The notes below the pieces were generated by a model. That model ran no database searches, was not told the DNA's origin, and worked only from the letters and a program-made list of their open reading frames with translations. From JBECKQ01 sp040235375 (GTDB taxonomy: Bacteria > Planctomycetota > Phycisphaerae > UBA1845), in the NCBI GenBank assembly GCA_040235375.1, contig JBECKQ010000117.1:1-21619 (forward strand): a stretch of DNA of 21,619 bases, read 5' to 3'. A program made the translations under genes and the position numbers. Each line of letters opens with the position of its first letter. Within the stretch, counting starts at the first letter, position 1. Positions 1 to 6,362 of this stretch are shown here, in pieces.

Positions 1-113
1 TAGCACATCTGCTTGCCGGAGGCGGCGACGGTCTCGGCCAGGGCCATGATGTCGCGGACGGCGTAGCGGATGTTCGCGGTTCGCCGGGCGGCAGGAACGT
101 GCTGAATGCTCAT
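1..113 (-). CDS. Class I/II PLP-dependent aminotransferase, N-terminal fragment
   Basis: Partial gene cut by the window edge; only 37 codons are visible. Read on the minus strand from the ATG at 113 it gives MSIQHVPAARR, then NIRYAVRDIMALAETVAASG and KQMC. The pattern (N-I-x-Y-A-V/I-R-D, a helix of A/L/E, then G-K) matches the start of the AlaA-like/aspartate-type aminotransferases, where it is normally followed by YLNIGDP; the last two visible bases (TA) fit that Tyr. Family members are cytosolic PLP enzymes moving amino groups between amino acids and 2-oxoacids; which substrate cannot be told here. A Shine-Dalgarno-like GAGGTG lies just upstream of the ATG (about 118-123). The gene is divergent from the TPR protein at 251. 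The call rests on a short stretch, so the subfamily is uncertain. Confidence 0.6.
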   Translation of the reverse strand, partial: MSIQHVPAARRTANIRYAVRDIMALAETVAASGKQMC

Positions 114-162
114 GGGGCACCTCGCAAAAGGTGAGCTCGCGGGGATGAAACGCAAAAACGTG

Positions 163-191
163 AGCGTAGCTGTCGCCCTCTGCGCGGTCAA
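163..191 (-). promoter_or_regulatory. Candidate sigma70-like promoter for the aminotransferase
   Basis: On the minus strand TTGACC (191-186), a 17-base spacer, then TACGCT (168-163). The -35 matches 5 of 6 consensus bases, the -10 only 3 of 6. It would place the start about 43 bases before the ATG at 113. Sequence-only inference. Confidence 0.3.
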
Positions 192-213
192 GGGAGCGAC
201 ATACGGTCGGCAG

Positions 214-242
214 TAAACAAGCATGCGGTTCGCGGTTACAAT
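214..242 (+). promoter_or_regulatory. Candidate promoter directly upstream of the TPR protein
   Basis: TAAACA (214-219), 17-base spacer, TACAAT (237-242). The -10 matches 5 of 6 consensus bases. Transcription would start at about 249-250, almost at the ATG at 251, which suggests a leaderless or nearly leaderless mRNA; no Shine-Dalgarno sequence precedes that ATG. Confidence 0.35.
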
Positions 243-250
243 CCGCCCCG

Positions 251-2377
251 ATGGTCGATGAGGAAACCCACGTTCCGCAGCCGGTGACGGGCGAACCGCC
301 CCACCCCATGAGCCCGAACGCCCTGCGCTGGCTGCTTGCGCTTGCCTTGGCGTGCGCGACGGCGCTCGTGTTCGCGCCGGCGCTGTCGAACGAGTTCGTC
401 AATTGGGACGACGACGTCAACATCGTCCACAACACGGCCTACCGCGGGTTCGACGCCCGGCAGCTCGACTGGATGTTCACGACGACGTTTGGTGGCCACT
501 ATCAGCCGCTCACCTGGCTGTCGTACGCCGCCGACTACACGGTATGGGACGTCAACCCGTTCGGTTTCCACCTGTCGAACATCGTGCTCCACGCGATCGG
601 CGTCGTGCTGTTCTTCTTCATCGCCTGCCGCCTGCTGCAATGGGTGGCTCGGGAAGGCGCACCCGCCGTCGAAGTCACACCAACAGCTCAGGGTGACGCG
701 GCCACCGCGCCCGTGGTGAGCGACGCGGCCATCGCGTGGTGCGCCGCCTTCGCCGCGGCGGCGTTCGCCCTTCATCCACTGCGGGTCGAATCGGTCGTCT
801 GGGCAACGGAACGGCGGGACGTTCTGTCGGGCGCGTTTCTGTTCGCATGCGTGCTCGCCTACCTGGCCGCCATCGACCGGCGGAACCGGTTCGGCCGATG
901 GTACGTGCTCGCGATCCTCTTCTACGTCCTCTCGCTGCTGTCCAAGGCGTCGGGAATGACGCTGCCGGTCGTGCTGCTGGTCATCGACATCTACCCGGCG
1001 CGGCGTCAGCGTCGCGGCGAGTCGATCGGCCGGCTGATCGTCGAGAAGATTCCCTTCCTGGCTCTCGGGGTGGCCGCGGCCGTGATAGCGTTGATTGCCC
1101 AGCGGTCGGCCGGTTCGCTCCGCAGCCTCGAGGAGATCGGCATTGTTCCTCGCTTGATCCTGGCGTGTTTCGGGGCGCTTTTCTACCTGTACAACTTCAC
1201 GCTGCCGCTCTGGTTGTCGCCGCTTTATCCATTGCCGCCGGCCAGCGAGCTGGTCGATCCGGTTCTCCTGCTGTCGACGGTTGCGGTGGTCGTGGCCGTT
1301 GTGTTCGCGATCGCGTTTCGCCGGCGATTTCCGGCACTGCTGGCAGGGACGATCTGTTATCTGGCGCTCCTGGCGCCGACTTCGGGCATCGCCCAGGCGG
1401 GCAGCCAGTTCGCCGCCGATCGCTACACGTATTTGTCGCTGCTGCCGGTGGCCCTGCTGCTGGCCGGCTTCCTGCTGCGGACGGTGCAGCGACACGTTGC
1501 CGGCCTTCGCCCGGCGCGTGAGGTGCGGTTCGTCGGCGCGCTGGCCGGCACGTACGTATTCGCGATCGCGATGCTGACGCTGGCGCAGACACAGGTATGG
1601 GCGGATTCGATCAGCCTGTGGGGCCGCGCCGTCGACCTCCAGCCGGAGAGTTCGATTGCCGAGGTCAACCTTGCCGACGCACTCCGGCAGATCGGCCACT
1701 TCGAGGCGGCGGCTTACCATTATCAAGTGGGCGTCGAGGAAGATCCGACCGATGCCAAGGCCCACAACGGCTGGGGCGTCACGCTCCTGCATCTCGGCGA
1801 TCGGCACGAGGCGCTCGAGCAGATCACCGAAGCGGTCAAGCTCGATCCCACGAACCCCGGCTATCGCAGCAACCTCGGACGCACGCTGGCCGGCTTCGGC
1901 CGGCTGGATGAGGCGGCGCAGCAGTACGCCGCCGTCCTCGGTCTGCAACCGGACAACGTGCGCGCCGCGAGCCAACTCTCTTCGATCCTGGAGGATCTCG
2001 GGCGATTCAAGACCGCCGAAGACGTTTTGGTTGAGGCCCGGCGCCGTTCGCCGGAGAATCTCATCCTGCTCGGGGACCTCGCGTGGCTGCTGGCCACTGC
2101 TCCGGCGGCAGACGTGCACGACCCGGCAAGGGCGGTCAAACTCGCGGAGCGGCTCTGCACGGCAACGGATTATGAGGATCCATACGCTCTGCGGACATTG
2201 GCCGTGGCCGCGGCGGCGGCCGGTGACTCCGCCAGGGCTGCCAAAACGGCACGCCTGGCATTGGACAGGGCGGAAGCGGCCGGCGTGAAGGACTTGGCCG
2301 CAGACCTGCGCGACCGGCTGCGGCAATGGTCGGCTGCGACGCAGCCGGCCAAATCGGGCGCAGCCGCCGGCTCTTGA
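251..2377 (+). CDS. TMTC-like polytopic membrane protein with C-terminal TPR repeats
   Basis: 708 residues. Residues about 25-450 hold about ten or eleven hydrophobic spans; residues 469-604 hold about four tetratricopeptide repeats (for example the block ending LDPTNPGYRSNLG near 540), with weaker repeat-like helices after them. Conserved marks of the TMTC/GT-C-like family are seen: an acidic first loop NWDDDVNI (51-58), HPLRVESVVW (175-184) followed by ERRDVLSG, and ADRYTYLS (389-396). Eukaryotic TMTC proteins are protein O-mannosyltransferases using lipid-linked mannose; bacterial relatives are common in planctomycetes but mostly uncharacterised, so a glycosyl-transfer role is inference. 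The ATG at 251 is chosen because a -10-like TACAAT lies just upstream; the ATG at 308 is the alternative and also lacks a Shine-Dalgarno sequence. The gene stands alone, divergent from the aminotransferase. Confidence 0.8.
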   Translation: MVDEETHVPQPVTGEPPHPMSPNALRWLLALALACATALVFAPALSNEFVNWDDDVNIVHNTAYRGFDARQLDWMFTTTFGGHYQPLTWLSYAADYTVWDVNPFGFHLSNIVLHAIGVVLFFFIACRLLQWVAREGAPAVEVTPTAQGDAATAPVVSDAAIAWCAAFAAAAFALHPLRVESVVWATERRDVLSGAFLFACVLAYLAAIDRRNRFGRWYVLAILFYVLSLLSKASGMTLPVVLLVIDIYPARRQRRGESIGRLIVEKIPFLALGVAAAVIALIAQRSAGSLRSLEEIGIVPRLILACFGALFYLYNFTLPLWLSPLYPLPPASELVDPVLLLSTVAVVVAVVFAIAFRRRFPALLAGTICYLALLAPTSGIAQAGSQFAADRYTYLSLLPVALLLAGFLLRTVQRHVAGLRPAREVRFVGALAGTYVFAIAMLTLAQTQVWADSISLWGRAVDLQPESSIAEVNLADALRQIGHFEAAAYHYQVGVEEDPTDAKAHNGWGVTLLHLGDRHEALEQITEAVKLDPTNPGYRSNLGRTLAGFGRLDEAAQQYAAVLGLQPDNVRAASQLSSILEDLGRFKTAEDVLVEARRRSPENLILLGDLAWLLATAPAADVHDPARAVKLAERLCTATDYEDPYALRTLAVAAAAAGDSARAAKTARLALDRAEAAGVKDLAADLRDRLRQWSAATQPAKSGAAAGS

Positions 2378-2451
2378 GCTCTGCACGGGCATGCCGATAG
2401 TGGACGTGTGGCGGTTCAGACTCGCTGCCGGATGTTTATTGAGGACTAACG

Positions 2452-2476
2452 GAGCTGCGCGGTCATTCGGCAGCTT
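2452..2476 (+). promoter_or_regulatory. Hairpin upstream of the SLC13 permease
   Basis: GAGCTGC (2452-2458) and GCAGCTT (2470-2476) can pair as a 7-bp stem with one G-U and an 11-base loop, ending 28 bases before the permease ATG. No T-run follows, so it is not a typical intrinsic terminator. It may be mRNA structure in the leader; function unknown. Confidence 0.3.
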
Positions 2477-2504
2477 CTCGGGGAATCGCTGAAGACGCGC
2501 GGAA

Positions 2505-4343
2505 ATGCCAGCTCTGACCGATCTGTTCGCCGCATCGCAGATGACGGTGGCCGCCAACCCCCAATGGTGGCACCTCTGGGCAACGCTTGCCCTGCTGGCG
2601 CTCATTCTGTTTGCCCTCGTCCGCAACATTCTGCCGCCCGACGTGGCGTTTCTCGGCGGGCTGGTGGTAGTGGTCGCGTTGCGGATCATCACGCCGGAGC
2701 AGGCCTTTCACGGACTCAGCAATCACGGCCTGGTGACGGTGGGCGCGATGTTTGTCGTCGCCGCCGGTCTGCGCGAGACAGGCGCCCTGCACATGTTCGT
2801 GTCGCGCGTGCTCGGCAACGAGACGACGCTGCGCACCGCTCTCGCCCGACTCGTATTTCCCGCCGCGGGCATGTCCGCATTCGTCAACAACACGCCGATT
2901 GTCGCGATGCTGATCCCGGAAGTGCTGAGCTGGAGCCGCAAACGGAACATCTCGGCGTCAAAGCTTCTGATGCCGCTTTCGTACGCGACGATCCTCGGCG
3001 GTGTGTGCACGCTGATCGGCACGAGCACCAACCTCGTGATCGACGGTATGATGCGCGACTCCGGTCTCGCGCCAATGTCACTCTTTGAGCTCGGCCAGGT
3101 CGGCGTGCCGGTCGCCCTCGTTGGGCTCGGATTCGTGCTCCTGATCGCCTACCACTTTCTGCCGGATCGCAAGGAGCTGATCGCCCAGCTTGGTGAGTCG
3201 CAGCGCGAGTACATCGTCGAACTGATGGTCCAGCTGGACTGTCCCCTCATCGGCCGGAGCGTGCAGGACGCGGGCCTCCGCCGCCTGCCCGGCCTGTTTT
3301 TGATTGAGATCGACCGGGGCGGCGCCGTCATATCACCGGTTGCTCCTACGGAAGTCCTCGAGGTGCAGGACCGCCTCATCTTCACCGGGCTGGTGAGCAC
3401 GATCATGGAGCTCCAGCGGATACCGGGCCTCGCTCCGGCTTCCGACACGCACTACGAGCTTTCGCCATCGGCCCGTCGCACGCGAAGGATGTGCGAGGCG
3501 GTGGTGAGCAACTCGTTCCCCAGCCTGGGCAAGAACATCCGCGAGTCGGATTTCCGCACGCGGTTTGACGCCGTGGTGGTCGCGGTCCACCGCAATGGCG
3601 AACGGCTGCGGAAGAAAATCGGCGACATCGTATTGCGGCCGGGCGATACGCTGCTTCTACAGACCGGGCCGCACTTCGAGCGGACGTTTCGGGGAAGCTC
3701 CGACTTCTATCTGGTGTCCGAGGTGCAGGGCAGCGCCCCCACGCGACACGATCGCGCCTGGATCGCTCTGGGCATACTCGCGTTACTCGTGGTGCTGCTC
3801 ACGAGCACGTTCATTCCGACGGCAGTGGCCGCGCTGATCGCGGCCGGCCTCATGGTTGCCTGCCGATGCGTCTCCGTCGGCGCGGCCCGAGAAGCGGTGA
3901 ACTGGCAGGTCCTTCTGGTGATCGCCGCGGCGCTGGGCTTCGGTCAGGCCGTGCAGTCGTCCGGGCTCGCCGGCATGATGGCGGAGGGCATCATCGATGT
4001 CGGCAAGCAGGTGGCGGGTCCGGCCGGGGTGCTCGTGGGTATCTACCTGCTGACGAACATTCTGACGGAGATCATCTCGCATATTGGGGCCGCCGCCGTG
4101 GTTTTTCCAATCGCGATGGCGTCCGCGGCGGGATTGGGAGTGGATCCACGTCCTTTTGCCATCACGATCGCGGTTGCGGCATCGGCCAGTTTTGCGACCC
4201 CGATCGGATACCAGACGAATCTCATGGTCTACGGCCCCGGTGGATATCGATTTACCGATTTTCTGCGCGTGGGACTGCCTTTAAACCTTCTCGTGATGAT
4301 CTGTTCGGTGTTGATTATCCCGCAGGTATGGCCGTTCCGTTAG
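2505..4343 (+). CDS. SLC13-family (DASS-like) permease with two RCK_C (TrkA-C) domains
   Basis: 612 residues, the usual length for this architecture. Hydrophobic segments at about 22-225 and 415-610 flank a hydrophilic centre (about 230-405) that fits two RCK_C domains: one around 232-305 (EYIVELMVQ, RLPGLFLIEIDRGG, EVQDRLIFTG) and one around 330-405 (RFDAVVVAVHRNG, LRPGDTLLLQTG). The two transport half-signatures are visible: NNTPIVAMLIP (128-138) with GTSTNL (172-177), and TNILTEIISHIGAA (517-530) with ATPIGYQTNLMVYGPGGY (564-581). Family members carry anions such as sulfate, dicarboxylates, silicate or arsenite, usually with Na+; RCK_C domains bind small regulatory ligands. The substrate cannot be read from sequence. 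The ATG at 2505 has only weak upstream purines; an internal ATG at 2541 is possible. A DtxR-family gene follows after 93 bases. Confidence 0.88.
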   Translation: MPALTDLFAASQMTVAANPQWWHLWATLALLALILFALVRNILPPDVAFLGGLVVVVALRIITPEQAFHGLSNHGLVTVGAMFVVAAGLRETGALHMFVSRVLGNETTLRTALARLVFPAAGMSAFVNNTPIVAMLIPEVLSWSRKRNISASKLLMPLSYATILGGVCTLIGTSTNLVIDGMMRDSGLAPMSLFELGQVGVPVALVGLGFVLLIAYHFLPDRKELIAQLGESQREYIVELMVQLDCPLIGRSVQDAGLRRLPGLFLIEIDRGGAVISPVAPTEVLEVQDRLIFTGLVSTIMELQRIPGLAPASDTHYELSPSARRTRRMCEAVVSNSFPSLGKNIRESDFRTRFDAVVVAVHRNGERLRKKIGDIVLRPGDTLLLQTGPHFERTFRGSSDFYLVSEVQGSAPTRHDRAWIALGILALLVVLLTSTFIPTAVAALIAAGLMVACRCVSVGAAREAVNWQVLLVIAAALGFGQAVQSSGLAGMMAEGIIDVGKQVAGPAGVLVGIYLLTNILTEIISHIGAAAVVFPIAMASAAGLGVDPRPFAITIAVAASASFATPIGYQTNLMVYGPGGYRFTDFLRVGLPLNLLVMICSVLIIPQVWPFR

Positions 4344-4386
4344 CGTGCGAGGATCCACTTCGATCGGCTCCTTTTGCCTCCTCCAC

Positions 4387-4392
4387 TATAAT
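4387..4392 (+). promoter_or_regulatory. TATAAT -10 box ahead of the DtxR-like gene
   Basis: A perfect TATAAT lies 44 bases before the chosen ATG at 4437. No good -35 is seen 16-18 bases upstream, as may occur at activator-dependent promoters. Transcription would start near 4399, giving a short leader of about 38 bases and making TTG/ATG starts at 4392/4395 unlikely. Confidence 0.45.
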
Positions 4393-4436
4393 TGATGTTG
4401 GGGAGCCGTTGCGATCTTTCGTCGGATGCGAATGTC

Positions 4437-4943
4437 ATGCACAAAAGCGATCGTCTCTCCGCAACCCACGAGATGTACCTGAAGATCGTCTATCAGCTCG
4501 GCCAGTCCGGCGACGCTGCGCGTGTCGGACAAATGGCCAAGGGGCTGGGCGTGCATCCGTCGACCGTGTCTGCCGTCGTGCGCACGCTCGACCGTCTGGG
4601 CCTGGTCACCCACGATCGCTACGGTGTGGTCAAGCTGACCGACGTTGGGGAGCGACTGGCGGAGTGCGTCGTCCGTCGCTTCGACAGTCTGAAGCGGTTC
4701 TTCGTCGTTGGCCTGGGGATGGGCGAGGACGACGCGGAAATCGAGGCCTGTGAGATCGAGCACGCTATCAGTGGCCTCGCCGTTCGGCGGCTTCAGGAGT
4801 TGACGCGCAACCTCGTTCGAATGGGTTATGTGGCGCCACCCAAGCTCGAGCCGAGCAGTTCCGATAAATGCGGCGAATGCGTCCTGGCGGGTGAGTGCAC
4901 GGTTGCGCGAGCGCTAGCCCATGACAGCGCCGTAGCCGGCTGA
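4437..4943 (+). CDS. DtxR/MntR-family metal-dependent transcriptional regulator
   Basis: 168 residues from ATG 4437. The N-terminal helix THEMYLKIVYQL (10-21) closely resembles that of DtxR; a winged helix-turn-helix follows (about 25-70: VGQMAKGLGVHPSTVSAVVRTL, wing to KLTDVG), then the dimerisation helices. The primary metal-site ligands of DtxR appear kept: Met13, Cys105, Glu108, His109 in ACEIEH. The ancillary-site positions (DtxR His79, Glu83, His98) look replaced by my hand alignment, and the SH3-like domain is absent, as in short family members. An unusual tail carries Cys145, Cys148 and Cys154 (CGECVLAGEC). Such regulators bind DNA when loaded with Fe2+ or Mn2+. Reading can extend to TTG 4392 or ATG 4395, but the start at 4437 aligns best and sits below a TATAAT. 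It lies just after the permease and may control it or itself. Confidence 0.88.
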   Translation: MHKSDRLSATHEMYLKIVYQLGQSGDAARVGQMAKGLGVHPSTVSAVVRTLDRLGLVTHDRYGVVKLTDVGERLAECVVRRFDSLKRFFVVGLGMGEDDAEIEACEIEHAISGLAVRRLQELTRNLVRMGYVAPPKLEPSSSDKCGECVLAGECTVARALAHDSAVAG

Positions 4944-4965
4944 TTGCCCCCCTCCCTGCCGCTCA

Positions 4966-4981
4966 CGCCGGATCACCGGCG
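4966..4981. terminator. GC-rich hairpin after the DtxR-like gene
   Basis: CGCCGG (4966-4971), loop ATCA, CCGGCG (4976-4981): a perfect 6-bp stem 22 bases past the stop codon. There is no T-run after it, so termination is only a guess. Confidence 0.3.
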
Positions 4982-4990
4982 ACATGCCAT

Positions 4991-5019
4991 GGATTCCGGA
5001 TGGACATAATCCGGATTCC
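4991..5019. repeat. Imperfect 11-bp inverted repeat between dtxR-like and pseudopilin genes
   Basis: GGATTCCGGAT (4991-5001), 7-base loop, ATCCGGATTCC (5009-5019): 10 of 11 positions complementary. It could be an operator, a weak terminator or mRNA structure. No T-run follows. Confidence 0.4.
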
Positions 5020-5168
5020 GGGTACCCAACTCGGTTCCCGTGCCAGCCATTTTACTGGACCAGCCGACTTTTGTCTGGCAATCGTGCTCGACTCACCGTA
5101 GAATTGGATCGTCCGGGGGGCGCATTTTGCGGCGGAAAATGGGCGAAGTGCGCGGAGATCGGCAGGGT

Positions 5169-5175
5169 GGAGGAA
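5169..5175 (+). promoter_or_regulatory. Ribosome binding site fixing a GTG start
   Basis: GGAGGAA at 5169-5175 is 7 bases before the GTG at 5183. This strong Shine-Dalgarno sequence is why the GTG is chosen as the start of the pseudopilin-like gene. Confidence 0.7.
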
Positions 5176-5182
5176 GTGCGGC

Positions 5183-6052
5183 GTGACGAAACGTCCGGCG
5201 CAACGGCGCGCGTTTACACTCCTTGAACTCCTCGTGGTGGTGTCCATCATTGCTCTTTTGATGGGCCTCCTGTTGCCATCACTGCGCAGAGCCCGCGAGC
5301 AGTCCAAGCAACTCGTATGCCGCAAAAACCTCACAAACTTGTGGCGCGGCGTCATCGTGTACGCAACGGAGTACAACGACCGCATCCCTTACATGGAACG
5401 GCTTGATCCGTCCATCGACCCCTTCAGCCCGGACCATCCCACGCTCGTCGGCAATGTCCTGGGGCCTTACGTAGATCGCAACTCCTTCGTCTGCCCGGCG
5501 GCGGTAAATGGTTATCCGGAAACGGATCCCGACGCCCACCGCAGGTGGAAGCTCACGTACGATTTCAGTACGGCTGACAAGGTGCCCCGCCCTGTCCCGT
5601 ACGATGAGGCGGAGGGGGCATTCAGCGGTGAGTATCCGGACCCCGCCGTTGTCAACAACTACCACTTCGATGGGCGCCCCTTGCGAATGGTCACAAAACG
5701 ACGCAGCTTAATGGCCACGCAGACCTCCAATCCAGCGGGTGGCGCAGGCGGCCACACAACGATGGGCAGTAACACCAGCTCCGCGGAGATCGTATGGACG
5801 GTCAGTGTGCCGCTGATCGCCGATCGGCTCGGTGAAGACTCGCCTGGCGACATTAAGGCAGGCCGGCCTGTTTACCCGCACCGCGGAATCGTTCGTCGGC
5901 AGGCAGAAGTGTATCGGTCACTGATGACGAGCGCCGACCCGCGGCTGGTCACCGGCAGCCGGCCAGGCTATTTCCAACTCCACGCCGAGCGTGACCACGC
6001 CGAACTGCTCTTGACCCGCTACAGCCCGGACAACAACCCGGACGACGAGTAG
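5183..6052 (+). CDS. Type II secretion/prepilin-like protein (N-terminal methylation motif)
   Basis: 289 residues starting at GTG 5183. A basic leader (MTKRPAQRRA) is followed by FTLLELLVVVSIIALLMGLLLP, the class III prepilin signal. Cleavage by prepilin peptidase would fall after Ala10 (Ala in place of the usual Gly), leaving Phe at +1 and Glu at +5. The next segment (SLRRAREQSKQLVCRKNLTN) is the typical continuation in planctomycete and Lentisphaerae proteins of this kind. The body contains scattered aromatic and Asp/Pro-rich segments and ends NNPDDE; no enzyme motif is recognised. Many paralogs of this type are usually scattered in planctomycete genomes without nearby secretion genes; that is the case here. 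It is predicted to sit in the inner membrane with a large periplasmic domain. Precise function unknown. Confidence 0.85.
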   Translation: MTKRPAQRRAFTLLELLVVVSIIALLMGLLLPSLRRAREQSKQLVCRKNLTNLWRGVIVYATEYNDRIPYMERLDPSIDPFSPDHPTLVGNVLGPYVDRNSFVCPAAVNGYPETDPDAHRRWKLTYDFSTADKVPRPVPYDEAEGAFSGEYPDPAVVNNYHFDGRPLRMVTKRRSLMATQTSNPAGGAGGHTTMGSNTSSAEIVWTVSVPLIADRLGEDSPGDIKAGRPVYPHRGIVRRQAEVYRSLMTSADPRLVTGSRPGYFQLHAERDHAELLLTRYSPDNNPDDE

Positions 6053-6092
6053 CCGGCCTCAAGCCGCGCCGTCGCGTCCTATCCGCGCGCTG

Positions 6093-6124
6093 GCCGAAAT
6101 CGTCTGTCAATCTGGCATTTCGGC
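6093..6124. terminator. 8-bp inverted repeat after the pseudopilin gene
   Basis: GCCGAAAT (6093-6100) and ATTTCGGC (6117-6124) pair perfectly around a 16-base loop, 40 bases past the stop codon. The position suits a transcription end, but no T-run follows. Confidence 0.35.
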
Positions 6125-6219
6125 AGGTCGAGCAGCTTCGGGCTGCCACAACGGCAGGTGGACCCGCCCGCCGTCGTCGGACCGACAGCGATCGTAACCT
6201 ACGTAACCCCAATGGATTA

Positions 6220-6234
6220 AGGTCAATCCGACCT
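6220..6234. promoter_or_regulatory. Palindrome upstream of groEL1, possible operator
   Basis: AGGTC-AATCC-GACCT is a perfect 5-bp dyad with 5-base centre. It follows a GTAACC direct repeat at 6194-6208 and precedes the TGCTT-GGC-AAGCA dyad at 6259-6271. Candidate heat-shock control site; inference only. Confidence 0.3.
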
Positions 6235-6346
6235 GACCGCGGCGTGCGGCATCCCAATTGCTTGGCAAGCAGAGGACGCGTGCATACCTAGTAGGCCGGC
6301 GGCGGTACGAGTGTGCGGACTGCCGCCCCGGTGGCTACAAAGCGAT

Positions 6347-6354
6347 AAAGGAGG
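6347..6354 (+). promoter_or_regulatory. Ribosome binding site of groEL1
   Basis: AAAGGAGG, eight bases before the ATG at 6363. It sets the start there rather than at any codon further upstream in the same open frame, which reads back to 6258. Confidence 0.85.
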
Positions 6355-6362
6355 CTCCATCG

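Larger units (their letters stand above)
6053..6362. other. 310-base intergenic region ahead of the chaperone block
   Basis: No gene is seen. It holds a long hairpin just after the pseudopilin gene (6093-6124), a GTAACC direct repeat with 9-base period (6194-6199, 6203-6208), a palindrome AGGTC-N5-GACCT (6220-6234), a second palindrome TGCTT-GGC-AAGCA (6259-6271), and the groEL1 ribosome binding site. No CIRCE element (TTAGCACTC-N9-GAGTGCTAA) and no convincing -35/-10 pair was found, although TTGGCA (6263-6268) inside the second palindrome could act as a -35. Confidence 0.6.

Noticed and set aside
2411..2432. GGTTCAGACTC resembling a tRNA T-arm
   Set aside because: No acceptor stem, D-arm or anticodon arm can be folded around it.
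236..2692. 818-residue open frame on the minus strand opposite the TPR protein and permease start
   Set aside because: Arg/Gln/Asp-rich product with no family signature, antisense to two well-supported genes. Long antisense frames are expected in GC-rich DNA with strong codon bias.
6258..6362. 35-residue N-terminal extension of GroEL1
   Set aside because: GroEL proteins start at the MAVKQ-like position, and AAAGGAGG stands directly before ATG 6363.
6053..6362. CIRCE/HrcA operator upstream of groEL1
   Set aside because: No TTAGCACTC-N9-GAGTGCTAA or near match on either strand; the dyads present have other sequences.
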